Positions 47,167 through 56,618 of a stretch of DNA of 64,000 bases are shown here, piece by piece. Every line of letters begins with the position of its first letter. Position 1 is the stretch's first letter. The notes under the pieces are model-generated. The model was not told the DNA's origin and did not search any database. It was given only the letters and a program-made list of their open reading frames with translations. The stretch is from Novipirellula caenicola (GTDB lineage Bacteria; Planctomycetota; Planctomycetia; Pirellulales; Pirellulaceae): positions 124,001 through 188,000 of the forward strand of contig NZ_BAABRO010000012.1 of the NCBI RefSeq assembly GCF_039545035.1, read 5' to 3'. Both the position numbers and the translations under genes were made by a program.

Positions 47167-47183
47167 ATCTATTGAGATTCCCT

Positions 47184-48152
47184 ATGAAAGTTCTAATTGT
47201 TCACGCTCACCATGAGCCACAAAGTTTTTCGTCGTCGCTTGCAAAACGCGCTAAGGAGAAACTTCTTTCGCTCGGTCACGAAGTCACCTTCAGCGATCTG
47301 TACGCGTTGAAATTTGATCCCGTCTCGGACCGCCGCAACTTCACGACGACCAAGGACTCCGGTTATCTCAAGCAACAGGCCGAAGAAGTTCACGCAACCG
47401 AAAACGATGGGTTCGCTCCTGACGTGGAAGCTGAGATGCAAAAGCTCGAAGCTGCCGACGCAGTCATCTTCAGCTTTCCACTTTGGTGGTTTAGGATGCC
47501 CGCCATTTTGAAAGGTTGGGCCGACCGCGTTTTGGCAGCTGGGCGAATTTACGGTGGTCCCAAGTTGTTCGAAGGCGGCATTGGCGGAGGTATCAAGCGC
47601 GGTCTAGTCCTAATGACGACCGGCGGGGGTGAAGCGACGTATGGTGGCTGGGGAGTGAACCCAGCACTCGATCGAATGATGACACCTATTCAGCACGGCA
47701 TTTTTTGGTTCAACGGGTTTCGTCCACTGGATCCCTTCGTTGCCTGGTCACCCGCTCACATCGGCGATGAGGGCCGCCGAGAGCAATTGCAGGAACTTGA
47801 TCGAAGGATGGAGTCGCTTTTCGATGAAGCTCTGTTGACGCTCCCGCCCCTTGCGGATTTTCCTCGCTTTAGCGTCAATACGAAAAACCGATTTCAGGTG
47901 GTCGTTCGATTCGTCAAACCATTCGACGAGGAATTTCATCGACTGGTACCCGCCGAACACAAAATGATCGACGAATGGCGACGCGATGGACGGCTGCTCG
48001 AGTTTGCTCGTTCGGAAATGGACGATCCGAATCCGCGAGTCTTCATGACGTTGCGTGCGACCGACGCTGCGGAGGTCCAGGACTGGTTCGGACAACTGCC
48101 GTTAGCAGACTACCTTGAGACTGAAGTCACCAAGCTTCATAAGCCCGTATAG
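47184..48152 (+). CDS. NAD(P)H:quinone oxidoreductase (flavodoxin-like) fused to a YciI-like domain
   Basis: 322 residues from ATG 47184. Residues 1-~200 are a flavodoxin-like quinone reductase of the NQO/KefF type: MKVLIVHAHHEPQSFSSSLA, ADAVIFSFPLWWFRMPAILKGW, then DRVLAAGRIYGG and LMTTGGGEATYG. It should bind FAD or FMN and perform two-electron quinone reduction. Residues ~228-322 form an added domain (FQVVVRFVKPFDEEFHRL...HKMIDEWRRDGRLL...FMTLRATDAAEVQDWF) resembling YciI/dimeric alpha-beta barrel proteins. That fusion is unusual for the family and may bind or pre-process the substrate. A broken quinone reductase of another family lies just upstream. Confidence 0.75.
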   Translation: MKVLIVHAHHEPQSFSSSLAKRAKEKLLSLGHEVTFSDLYALKFDPVSDRRNFTTTKDSGYLKQQAEEVHATENDGFAPDVEAEMQKLEAADAVIFSFPLWWFRMPAILKGWADRVLAAGRIYGGPKLFEGGIGGGIKRGLVLMTTGGGEATYGGWGVNPALDRMMTPIQHGIFWFNGFRPLDPFVAWSPAHIGDEGRREQLQELDRRMESLFDEALLTLPPLADFPRFSVNTKNRFQVVVRFVKPFDEEFHRLVPAEHKMIDEWRRDGRLLEFARSEMDDPNPRVFMTLRATDAAEVQDWFGQLPLADYLETEVTKLHKPV

Positions 48153-48464
48153 CGACACGTTGCAAACGAAAAATATTGCATCTGGCACGAAAGCCGCGCC
48201 GAAAGATGCGTAAGGTTGATGGCGGATTGCTACGTCTCAGTTTATCCAGCCATCATTTTTCAGAACTTGACATTTACACGAGTGAATTTGATGCAACCCA
48301 CGATCGATCCGTTTCCTTGACACCAAAGGCTGCCAACGAACATACTCTCGGGACTTAACGAGGTCGTCCTATCCGGTCGGTATAACGGATACTATCTTTG
48401 ACGGCCAATTACCACTTTCAATCTGCATTGACCTGTTACAGGAAACATAGAAAGAGAACTCTGA
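48153..48464. other. Non-coding stretch, 312 bases
   Basis: No recognised gene or strong repeat between the quinone reductase and the DUF1569 gene. Confidence 0.4.
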
Positions 48465-48944
48465 ATGCCTCAACGACGAATGGATCTGTACTTCCCCAAT
48501 TTGAACGCCGCTTGCGAGGACGTTCGTCACTTGCGTCAAGTTGGCAATGAGTTGACCGAGCAATGGAGTCTTGCCCAGATTCTCGACCACCTGAATCTTT
48601 CGTTGCAGATGACGCTCACCGGTGCTGAGTTCACGTTCCCTGTTCTTTTGCGGCCACTGTTTCGAGTGATGTTCAGCCGCACGTTGCGTGTTGGGAAGCC
48701 GTCGAAATTGCGTGGAAAGGCTCCAAAGGAGATCCAGCCCTCCGCAAATCTTGATGAAGATTCCTGTGCAAATCGCTTTTATCAACTTTGCGATACCCTA
48801 ATGCAGCCCGACACCAAATTCGTTGAGACCTATCCGATGCTCGGGCGGTTAAACCGGGAGCAGTGGCTTCAATTGCAACAGTGGCACTGCGCTCATCATT
48901 TGAGTTTTGCAGTGCCCCACGTATCTCGTTCAAAAACCGTCTAA
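48465..48944 (+). CDS. DUF1569 (DinB-like) protein
   Basis: 159 residues. The C-terminal motif WLQLQQWHCAHHLSFAVP, with conserved His residues, and the N-terminal 'EQWSLAQILDHLNLSLQMTL' match the DUF1569 branch of the DinB-like four-helix-bundle superfamily. Such proteins have a potential metal site of three His residues and are often thiol-transferase or damage-induced proteins; no specific activity can be assigned. It is a stand-alone gene in an accessory-looking stretch. Confidence 0.7.
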   Translation: MPQRRMDLYFPNLNAACEDVRHLRQVGNELTEQWSLAQILDHLNLSLQMTLTGAEFTFPVLLRPLFRVMFSRTLRVGKPSKLRGKAPKEIQPSANLDEDSCANRFYQLCDTLMQPDTKFVETYPMLGRLNREQWLQLQQWHCAHHLSFAVPHVSRSKTV

Positions 48945-49801
48945 TCACCATCAATAATCGTGTCGACCAATTTGGTGTGAATGCGAAGTTTGACGCGGAA
49001 AGGGAAAGGTTGCGGAGTGTCCGCCTCACATCGGGGCTATTCGCAGCCGCGGCCGACAATCCATCGGCCCGCGACCAATGTTTGATGTTGTCGAGCGTCG
49101 TGTTGGCTGCGTCGTACTTGGCTCGAATTCGCGAATAGAAGGGCTGCCGGGGCGAGCGTCCTGGCGTGGATGAGGAGCGAGAAGCTCCGCTGCGCCATGC
49201 TTGCTCGATTATCCCTGACGAACGCTTCAACATCCGTGTTGATAGGGAATCGTGGATTCAAGACTGAAAGATTGTTGCGACAGAAAATTTTGCAGGCCGA
49301 GAAGCGAGTGCTCTATTTTTCGGTTTTCATATTTCTGTCAATCATTTTCCTGTTCGCAATTCCGTCACGCGTCGCTCATTCGCGATGATCAGAGTGATTC
49401 GCGGGCAGACGCTTAGCTGCAGTGTTCGCCACGAGTCAGGCGAAGTTTTATGCATCGGAGTGCTCGTATTGTGGACTTGATCGCGATGGGGAGTGCGAAG
49501 TGATGCCAGGTGAGAGGTGTCGGCTGGGAGCCGGATGCGCCAGTCCGGTCCTGAGAGGGTTCGGTGATCAATTGGACAAGGATCAAATATTGTGACACCA
49601 CAAGGAGAAATCTGTGGCAAACCGTGAACACAAAGCGTATCCTAACATCCGAGAGACTCCGTTCTACTCGCCCGAAGGACGCTAGCTGAGCGATTTGGCT
49701 GTTAGAAACTTTTTCGCACGTTCTCGGTTACGCGGTCGCTACCGAACTAATGTAGTCGCAATCTAACAACTAAATATCTCACCTGTAAGTACCTTGTTCC
49801 A
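48945..49801. other. Non-coding stretch with diverged TTTCTGTC repeat motif
   Basis: 857 bases. Bases ~49265-49295 (GAAAGATTGTTGCGACAGAAAATTTT) are a decayed copy of the dispersed motif at 1814-1842. Open frames on both strands lack recognisable domains. Confidence 0.5.
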
Positions 49802-50545
49802 ATGTTAAACATCGCAATGGGAGTTGCTTTAATTGCTCTGGTTCTATACTTACAAATATCTCGGGGGATGTACCGAACGGTGAAGAAAAACGCCAATGAG
49901 ATGAACAGTGAACTCGATTTAGATTCCATGAACAGTGAACTGGAGTCGGACTTTCTGCTTTGGAAAGCGGCGTTTCGTGATGAATTGAGAACACATCTTG
50001 CGGCATTGCAATGCGACAATGACTTGTTTGGCTTTGCTCTGGAACCTGCAGAAGATCTCGGAAATCTACATTTTATCACTTGCGTTGGACGTGAATCTAC
50101 TCATGAAGACAGAGACTCATTGACCCAGAGATTTACTCACGTCGAGTGGAGCGGGTTTCTTCCGCCAAACGAGTTTGAAAAATCGCTCCAATATCTTGAG
50201 GCAATCGGCAAGAAGTATCACGACCTGCTCATCGATTCAGCTACTAGTCAATACACTGAGGCTGGAGAAAACTTTCGAGAACGCTGGTATTCAGAAATCC
50301 TTAAAGTAATGCTCGAATGCGATAGGCAAGGCGAATTCGGTAACATCTGGTTTAAGATCATTACCTTTTCGGATTTCTATCATTCAATTCAAGTTCGATC
50401 TTTTCTTCGTCTCAATTGCAACAGGACATTTGCGACGAGATGTTCCTGGTTAGTTTTGAAAAGGCTAGGGTATTTCATTGGGAAAATAATTCGGAGTGCG
50501 TCAAGTCGCGTTCTAAGAATAATCGGCAACGAAAACCCGGGGTAA
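49802..50545 (+). CDS. Hypothetical membrane-anchored protein (tentatively DUF4303-like)
   Basis: 247 residues. An N-terminal hydrophobic helix (MLNIAMGVALIALVLYLQI) is followed by a soluble domain: FGFALEPAEDLGNLHFITCV, FTHVEWSGFLPP, FEKSLQYLEAIGKKYHDLLI, then RWYSEILKVMLECDRQGEFG. The pattern recalls DUF4303 proteins, but I cannot confirm it. The C-terminus is basic and partly hydrophobic. Base composition is visibly more AT-rich than most of the window, which suggests horizontal acquisition. No Shine-Dalgarno is obvious. Confidence 0.5.
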   Translation: MLNIAMGVALIALVLYLQISRGMYRTVKKNANEMNSELDLDSMNSELESDFLLWKAAFRDELRTHLAALQCDNDLFGFALEPAEDLGNLHFITCVGRESTHEDRDSLTQRFTHVEWSGFLPPNEFEKSLQYLEAIGKKYHDLLIDSATSQYTEAGENFRERWYSEILKVMLECDRQGEFGNIWFKIITFSDFYHSIQVRSFLRLNCNRTFATRCSWLVLKRLGYFIGKIIRSASSRVLRIIGNENPG

Positions 50546-50547
50546 TC

Positions 50548-50709
50548 ATGCCGTGAACCGGAGCGGCCGATAAGGCGATTTTGAATAACAATGTTTTCAG
50601 GCGGCAGCCCGGTTCACGGCATCTACCCACGACGTGCACCGCGCATCCGGCCTTGCTAAACTCGGCCATCACAACGTCAACCGCCGGATCGGCGTAACGT
50701 CAAACGTTA
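50548..50709. other. Highly structured intergenic element (two large hairpins plus a palindrome)
   Basis: ATGCCGTGAACCGG (50548-50561) and CCGGTTCACGGCAT (50609-50622) are a perfect 14-base inverted repeat. ATCCGGC (50645-50651) pairs with GCCGGAT (50683-50689). TAACGT-CAA-ACGTTA closes the element at 50695-50709. It separates two unrelated accessory genes. It could be a recombination site of gene-cassette type or a structured RNA; no canonical attC core triplet was confirmed. Confidence 0.55.
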
Positions 50710-50724
50710 TTCGAATGGAACTTC

Positions 50725-51237
50725 ATGATCTCCTGTCGCAGAGCAACGAACGCAGATGTCGACCTGTTTCGAAGCATCCGGCTTCGCGCACTTCAAGATT
50801 GCCCTGATGCGTTCGGCTCAACCTACGAAGCTGCGATCAAAAGAGATCATGCTTCGTGGAGAGATCAGCTTCTTTCCACCAGTCATGGAATCGATCGCAA
50901 TACTCAACTTGCCTTTGCCGCGGAGAAGTGTGTCGGATTAGCCGCATTGTACCGCGATCAAGATACCGCCTCTGGTGAGATCGTGCAGATGTGGGTTGCC
51001 CCCGATCATCGAGGTTCGCCCGCAGCGTCAATGCTACTGGGGCAACTTCGAATCTGGGCCGCCGAAGTAGGCATCCATCACCTGAATCTGTCGGTCACAA
51101 ACACCAACGGCAGGGCCATCAAGTTCTATGAAAACCAAGGATTTCTTTCTACTGGAGAGTGTGTTAGCACTGACCGTAATCGCGAACTGCAGGGAATCCT
51201 AATGACGCTCAATCTCGCCTCCCGACGCGGCGGATAG
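50725..51237 (+). CDS. GNAT-family N-acetyltransferase
   Basis: 170 residues. The GNAT fold is marked by the start ISCRRATNADVDLFRSIRLRAL, the acetyl-CoA strand and loop EIVQMWVAPDHRGSPAASML (motif A with the RGxxxA-type pyrophosphate loop), and the motif B region NLSVTNTNGRAIKFYENQGF. It transfers an acetyl group from acetyl-CoA to an unknown amine. It directly follows the structured element at 50548-50709 and converges with the DMP19 gene, leaving ~28 bases between them. Confidence 0.85.
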   Translation: MISCRRATNADVDLFRSIRLRALQDCPDAFGSTYEAAIKRDHASWRDQLLSTSHGIDRNTQLAFAAEKCVGLAALYRDQDTASGEIVQMWVAPDHRGSPAASMLLGQLRIWAAEVGIHHLNLSVTNTNGRAIKFYENQGFLSTGECVSTDRNRELQGILMTLNLASRRGG

Positions 51238-51265
51238 GAGTGCTGCATTTCCGTTTGCCGTGCAT

Positions 51266-52227
51266 CTATCTGAACTTGTCTGCGTTTTGAATCACGAATC
51301 GTCGTGACAGAACTTCGACGCTCTCATTTGCTGCGTAGAACTTCGAGTCGTATTCGTCGAATGCCTTCTCGTTGTTCGCGTACACCGCAGCCAGTTGCTC
51401 CTGTCGCTTCTCTCGATCAGGGAACGGTTTCTCGTCCCCAAACAAGCTCAAGACGCCTTCAAATATCGGTAACCGCTCCGTCGATCCCATCGCCTTAAGA
51501 CCCTCGCGAGCGACTTGCCAGTTGTTGCCTGCCGAGTTGAAAAAGTACTGAGAATGCCCGCCATTGTTGACCTCGGCATCCAGCCAAAACACTGCCAAGT
51601 ACATTTGCTGCTCTTTATTCAGGGACTCCCAGCCGCCGGATTTCTCTTGTTCCCAAATCCGGTCTTCGAAGTTTTGCAGGCCGTGACTGGCTATCAACCC
51701 TCGGGCAGCCCCTTCGGACACATGATCGTCGGAGTGATTGCTGTACTCCTCCAGGACAGCGATATCCTCCGCCATCTTGTATTTGCCGAGCAATGCGAGC
51801 GACTCGCCCAAAGCGTAGTTGCTCGGATACTTCATGTCTCGGTCGACGTAAGTCAGAATCAGTGACCTGACCGCATTCCGCTCGATTTGCAGATTGAACT
51901 CATTGATTACCCGTAGAACTTCGTGAAGATAATTTTTGTCGGTATCGAGAATTTCCTCCGCTAGCCGGTACTCATACTCCTACTCGAAATGGGGCACCAT
52001 TGACCGAGCCAAGGTTCGACCACGATTGGCTCGACGTTTAACGTCTGTCGATTGACTATGTCGCGTCGTCGTTCTCGACCGCCGCCAAACTCAACCGTTG
52101 CCAGGGCGACGCCACACGCGTGAGGTGCGAGACGCGCCATCCTATTGTCAAGATCATCGGCAAATCCAGGCATGGAAAGAACTATCGCAATCCATAACCA
52201 CAGAGCTTGAGTCCAGCGTTCGTTCAT
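51266..52227 (-). pseudogene. Secreted DMP19-family (DUF4375) protein, frameshifted
   Basis: The C-terminal part (from 51979 down) carries the DMP19/DUF4375 domain: QQMYLAVFWLDAEVNNGGHSQYFFN and NNWQVAREGLKAMG. This frame is open upstream through EYEYRLAEEILDTDKNYLHE to a TAG at 51980-51982, without a good start codon. A separate frame from ATG 52227 encodes a signal peptide (MNERWTQALWLWIAIVLSMPGFA) and runs out at 51961, overlapping it by ~20 bases. The overlap contains the slippage-prone AGTAGGAGTATGAGTA. I infer one gene broken by a frameshift; if translation starts at ATG 51835, a 189-residue cytoplasmic DMP19 domain would still result. Confidence 0.55.
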
Positions 52228-52488
52228 TATTGGCTTTTATCTAGCTGTGCAGGAAGTCGATGGAGACACGACCGCGGTCGCAAACTGAGTGGCATACGTC
52301 TGGTGAATCGCATGAGACGATCGAGTTTTTCAGCTGCAGAGACTAATGTGGAAGTTGCCTCAAAGTCCCACGGTCCAGCCCTATGCAGTATAGCGTCATG
52401 GATGCCTCCCAACGAAACGCACCAATTTAAACGGAATTCATACCCGCTCGTCAATCAGTCCTTGCCAGTCCGCATGTGTACGGGGTAG

Positions 52489-53175
52489 TTACCCCTGCGG
52501 TTTGGTCGCCGCAACCATGTAGCGCTGCGTTCGTGTGGAAGGCAACGCATTCGTGTGGTCCATCAGCCCAACAAAGTCTATCCGGAAACCAGTGTTCTCG
52601 AGCAAGTAAGGGACAGTCGCTGTCGTTCGGCAGGCAGAGAGCGGTAGCGTATCAACAACACCGTCCCATGTCCCGGACCAGTCGTGACGATCAAATAGAC
52701 CGTCCATCACGACGACGGCACCGCCAGGGCGAAGCCAAGAGTACCAATTTCGAAAAGCGGCAAGTGGATCAAATAGGCAGTTTGCGAGCTGCCGTGAAGC
52801 AATAAGGTCGAAAGATTCCGCGTCGAAGTGCTGGCGGTCATCTGCGTGGTCACAGAAGCCTTGAACAGTCGTTACGCATCTGAGTTCGGGTCTCAATTCG
52901 AGCAAGGCATTCATTGCCGAGCAGGGCTCAAGTGCAGTGATACGAAGCCCAGCAATACGCACCAATGCAAGACACAGCGCGCCGGTGCCGCTGCCAGCAT
53001 CGAGAACCGCCATATTGTCAGACAACGCAATGCAGCGTTTCAGGTCAGCAACGCATGCGTCGTGATCCGCAGAGGTCATCCCGGCGCCCCATGCGTCATA
53101 TCTCGACGCCTCCTCGGCGTCGTAGGTCGCAAGATAGCGTTCTCGCGATTCCTGTTGAGTTCCACGATAAGTCAA
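52489..53175 (-). CDS. SAM-dependent methyltransferase (class I)
   Basis: 228 residues. Motif I for S-adenosylmethionine is VLDAGSGTGALCLAL (~residues 58-72), followed by an acidic motif II (ITALEPCSAM), and the 'FDLIASRQL' and 'LRPGGAVVVMDGLF' strands typical of small-molecule class I methyltransferases. The substrate is unknown. Its start is 15 bases past the stop of the broken peptidase S51 gene on the same strand, so the two were probably co-transcribed. 261 non-coding bases follow downstream. Confidence 0.85.
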   Translation of the reverse strand: MTYRGTQQESRERYLATYDAEEASRYDAWGAGMTSADHDACVADLKRCIALSDNMAVLDAGSGTGALCLALVRIAGLRITALEPCSAMNALLELRPELRCVTTVQGFCDHADDRQHFDAESFDLIASRQLANCLFDPLAAFRNWYSWLRPGGAVVVMDGLFDRHDWSGTWDGVVDTLPLSACRTTATVPYLLENTGFRIDFVGLMDHTNALPSTRTQRYMVAATKPQG

Positions 53176-53190
53176 GTGATTTCAGTTGAG

Positions 53191-53999
53191 TTATGGTTTG
53201 CGATCTGCCGGCGGCGGCGACTTTGCTGTTTCGAAAACGGCAACCACCGCTGCTTCGTCATCATCGCGAGATTCGCGAGTTCCAACGCCGAGAAATCCAG
53301 TTTTCAAAGGCGTCTCCATCACCGTCTCACCACGCAACGCTACCTTGTAGGCCGACGCTGATGGTCGCGATGAGACGACGTGCTGAAGGATTCCATTGAT
53401 GAAGTGGAGACCGACGCCGTGATCGGCTGCGTAACCGTCCAGCATTCCATTCGAGAATAATTGGTGATATGTAGGGCGCCGTGCAACCTCGCCATCATAG
53501 TGCGGACAGTTGCTGCAAAGCAAGAAGCCGAGGCAATTCATCGGCTGCAATTCGGCGCCGAAGAAATCAGTAACACCCTGCTGAAACCAACATATCGATC
53601 CGGCTGAGAGGCCAGTCAGGATCGTGCCAGCAGAGAGAGCTGCGTTGAGAGCTTTGTCAAACCCATGGGCTCGACAAATTGCCAACATATTGGCCGCATT
53701 TCCACCACCCACGTAAATGACGTCCTGTGAACAAGCGAAGTCCTCAAGATCATTCACTTTTCGTCGCACAAGTTCTAGGTCGGATGCACGGCAGTTGGTC
53801 GACGCAAAGTGGCGATAGAATTGTAACGTATAGCTGTCGGCATCTCCGGAAGCCGCTGGAATAAAGCAAATTCTTGGTTTGTCTATTTTTTCATGCATGC
53901 AAGATATAGTCATCCAAGAGCGGCGATTCATCCATTGAGCCCCCGCCCCCACCAAGTGCAACGATTTGCTTGGCTGCATCTGCCATCATGTTCCATTGG
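53191..53999 (-). pseudogene. Peptidase S51 (dipeptidase E/cyanophycinase-like), frameshifted near N-terminus
   Basis: The main frame holds the S51 core: PRICFIPAASGDADSY, DVIYVGGGNAANMLAI, GLSAGSICWF (nucleophile Ser in GxSAG) and CPHYDGE, with the later catalytic-triad region. The expected N-terminus, however, is in another frame: from ATG 53996 or 53999 it reads ADAAKQIVALGGGGGS, then ESPLLDDYILHA, exactly the family start, and then hits TGA. Removing one T in GCATGAAAAAA near 53892-53894 would join the two frames. The long frame starting at 53979 replaces this segment with unrelated residues. Either the gene is broken or the assembly carries an indel. Confidence 0.75.
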
Positions 54000-54089
54000 C
54001 CGGCGAACGGTTACCGCAACCGGGCGGCGGCGAATGACATACGACCAGACGAAAAAGCGTTTCACCGCCCCTCCGCCATCACCACGCAG

Positions 54090-54476
54090 TTATCCGTTGC
54101 ATTCGATACGATTTTTATGAAGAACACTTTGCAGTGACGTCTTCCACCATGGAAAGTATCGCCGAATCCGATTCGGAAAGGCGTGGTTGGCAACCAATCC
54201 GAATAGCAGCACCGACGCCGGAAGTGCGATGGCGACACAAGCAAGGAGTCGATGGTCGTACATATCGACCCACCGGAGGTATGCGGGAAGCGGGACAAGA
54301 TGCGGTCGCATGGTTTCGTGGGCATAGATGAACGGAATGACGATACCAAGTACGAAGGCCACCGATCCGAGCAGGATTGCGGTTTCAAACACGGGAAGTA
54401 CAAGCAACAATTTCGCATCAGATCCGCGATCTGATGAGAGCGGGTCGCTAACGTGTTGTGATTTTTCGTGCGTCAT
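54090..54476 (-). CDS. Small membrane protein of unknown function
   Basis: 128 residues. Two hydrophobic helices, ILLGSVAFVLGIVIPFIY (~34-51) and LLACVAIALPASVLLFGLVA (~77-96), are separated by a polar loop; the C-terminus is basic (RIRRYFPWW). No family was recognised. Coding reality is supported by the clear helix pattern in this frame only. Confidence 0.5.
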   Translation of the reverse strand: MTHEKSQHVSDPLSSDRGSDAKLLLVLPVFETAILLGSVAFVLGIVIPFIYAHETMRPHLVPLPAYLRWVDMYDHRLLACVAIALPASVLLFGLVANHAFPNRIRRYFPWWKTSLQSVLHKNRIECNG

Positions 54477-54625
54477 GGGTTTTCGTTTACAAGGTTCGCC
54501 ACTTCAGTCGCAGAACATCGCCAATCACCCAGTCGCGGCAAAAGACGCACCGCTTCTCGGCCGCCGACTCCGCGGCGTGCATGCATTGATTTGTTCGCCG
54601 ACAACGCAAGGATTCTTCTGTGATA

Positions 54626-55204
54626 CTAATGAGGCGGAAGCCCTGCTCCTGCCTCGGTGAAATTGAAACCAGATTTCGCCCAGCCTTCAATCACCTTTGA
54701 CTCGATAATCTCGATGTGCCCGTCCAAAAAAAGATAGTTTGCGGTGTCGCCTACATGCCGACTGCGAGCAATATACTTGTCCACGATTGGAAGTACCAAT
54801 CCGGCGTTTATATTCGCGGTTGTAAACCACGTCTCTGGATTCATGTCCGGAGGTGATGCCGGATCAACGAAAATGGGTCCGCCGTTGTGCTCCAGCCAGT
54901 GTATCGTCGAATGCGTCGCGTTGACGACCATCGGATCATCTTCCATTTCGAGATTGCGAAAGTAACCAAAGCCATCGGGCGAGTCGGGGCAGGGCAAGCG
55001 ATCGGAAGACAGTCCTGGAGAAGTATGGAGCCAACGCATATTGCTAGCGCACTCGGTCCTGCGTGCAGAGGCTCTGGCCGACTGCACTGCTGGCAGCAAC
55101 AAAGCGATACAAGTCGCGATGACAAGGAACACGACGCAAAGTTCAATCAGCGTCACACCATTGCGGCGGTACTCCTTTGGAGTTGGGGCACCCATCGATG
55201 TCAT
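54626..55204 (-). CDS. Short prepilin-type protein (DUF1559-related)
   Basis: 192 residues, about half the usual DUF1559 length. Residues ~13-50 carry a pseudopilin motif [20 protein letters not shown] followed by [20 protein letters not shown], as in DUF1559 proteins. Near residue 150, '[17 protein letters not shown]' resembles the H-X9-DG C-terminal motif, although the spacing is 10. The long central domain of normal DUF1559 proteins is missing. It is probably processed by prepilin peptidase and surface exposed; function unknown. Confidence 0.7.
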   Translation of the reverse strand: MTSMGAPTPKEYRRNGVTLIELCVVFLVIATCIALLLPAVQSARASARRTECASNMRWLHTSPGLSSDRLPCPDSPDGFGYFRNLEMEDDPMVVNATHSTIHWLEHNGGPIFVDPASPPDMNPETWFTTANINAGLVLPIVDKYIARSRHVGDTANYLFLDGHIEIIESKVIEGWAKSGFNFTEAGAGLPPH

Positions 55205-55555
55205 TCCGGCGACCGGCTGAGGTCACCCGGCACGAACGGAAAAGCGACCATTATAAAGTAGTTTTTTAGATTGCTCGGGTGCACCGGCATTGTTCGCCAC
55301 ACACGTTGAACCATGATTCACTGCCGAGCACTCGCGACCGGAGGATTGTATCGCCCGCGGAGTCCGAAATCAATTCGATCGCGAATGGAAATCGGCAGCC
55401 CGACATTAGACGCAATTGCCTTGCTTTGAATCGCCAATCGCCCCGACATTAAGCGGGAGGCTCTGCGTTGGCGAACGTCGAAATTCACGGGGGCGGGCCG
55501 TGAAAAGTTTGATCTGTCAAAACGCGTGACGCCCGACTCCCACGTAATCCATTGG
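55205..55555. other. Non-coding stretch, 351 bases
   Basis: No gene, strong hairpin or dispersed repeat recognised between the small prepilin gene and the zinc-ribbon gene. Confidence 0.4.
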
Positions 55556-55936
55556 TTATTCGACCGGAATGTCGTACCAGCAGTAGCCGCAGTGAACGCA
55601 CATCCGGGCGAACGGCGTACGGCATAGACGTTGGCATTTCCTGCAGTAGTTCAGGAAGATTTGATCCGGCTCACGCTTCAATGCATTTTCACGCACTTCC
55701 TTCCTGCCCCTGACGTAACCCATGTCGAAAATTCTCACAGCTTCAGGATCGGCCAGTAATCCTCTGCGTTCAATCAATTGAAGTCGAAGACCTGGACTCG
55801 AACTATGATCGGACTTGAATTTCAAGTTCAGCGCAGAAACAGCACTCTGTTCGACCTCCGTTAGCAGTCCGTGATAGTGCTCGATGACGTAATTTGAGAG
55901 GGGATCTCGGGTCAAATCCTCGAGAGTGATGTCCAT
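55556..55936 (-). CDS. Hypothetical protein with C-terminal zinc ribbon
   Basis: 126 residues from ATG 55936 (MDITLEDLTRDPLSNYVIEH); the frame also permits an upstream ATG at 56020, but the sequence before 55936 looks non-coding. The C-terminus has four cysteines in CRKC...CVHCGYCW arrangement, expected to bind Zn2+. The remainder is helical and polar. No family recognised; the partner is unknown. Confidence 0.5.
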   Translation of the reverse strand: MDITLEDLTRDPLSNYVIEHYHGLLTEVEQSAVSALNLKFKSDHSSSPGLRLQLIERRGLLADPEAVRIFDMGYVRGRKEVRENALKREPDQIFLNYCRKCQRLCRTPFARMCVHCGYCWYDIPVE

Positions 55937-56069
55937 ACCTGTACCTGGAGAGTGTTGCCTGAGTCGTGATTTTTGAATCGAACGACCGCGATCCCCCAGT
56001 CGCGGCGAATAAGTCTCCATTGTTAAACCGGCCGCCTCCGTAACTTAGGTGCATCGCTTAGTTCGTCCG

Positions 56070-56618
56070 TCAATTCTTATTCGGAGTGAAGGTGATCTCC
56101 TGGTCGACACCGGGTACCGGCAATGCAATCGACAGAAAATCTGTCTCGCTTTGACCATCCATCGCCAACCATTCCTTTAATTCGAGAGATTGCTCACAAC
56201 TGAATTCAATCTCGTCATTATTTTGTGAGTTGAAAACCAAAACATCGTCGTCTATGCACGATGCCAAAGCAGCACCAGAAATACGAAACAGGCGGAATGC
56301 ATGGATTTCGGATAGTAAATCGACATACGAACCGCAAAAGTTTTTTGCAGAAGTCGTGTCCAAAAAAATCGGTAGGAACCGCTTGCCGTCTAGTTCGAAT
56401 TTGTGGGCACCATCAAACGACTTACGCTGTGCGGCGAACTCGGTAATTTTCGGTAGGTCATCCGAGCGGTTACTGGGATCAACCCCGGCACCAATGTCCG
56501 AACCAACAACGATGATTGAAGATCGTTGTATCGCGCGCCGAAGTGACTCCAAATCCTGGACCTTTGCATTCCGAGCGATTGGTTTCGCGAATAGTCTCGA
56601 TAGAAAGGACTTGAGCAC
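56070..56618 (-). CDS. SseB-like protein
   Basis: 182 residues. The pattern 'FELDGKRFLPIFLDTTSAKNF' is characteristic of the SseB N-terminal domain family (SseB protein N-terminal), preceded by a strand-rich segment (SSIIVVGSDIGAGVDP) and followed by AFRLFRISGAALASCIDD. Family members outside enterobacteria are of unknown function and often accompany polymorphic-toxin or stress genes; nothing adjacent supports a specific role. AT-rich relative to neighbours. Confidence 0.55.
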   Translation of the reverse strand: MLKSFLSRLFAKPIARNAKVQDLESLRRAIQRSSIIVVGSDIGAGVDPSNRSDDLPKITEFAAQRKSFDGAHKFELDGKRFLPIFLDTTSAKNFCGSYVDLLSEIHAFRLFRISGAALASCIDDDVLVFNSQNNDEIEFSCEQSLELKEWLAMDGQSETDFLSIALPVPGVDQEITFTPNKN

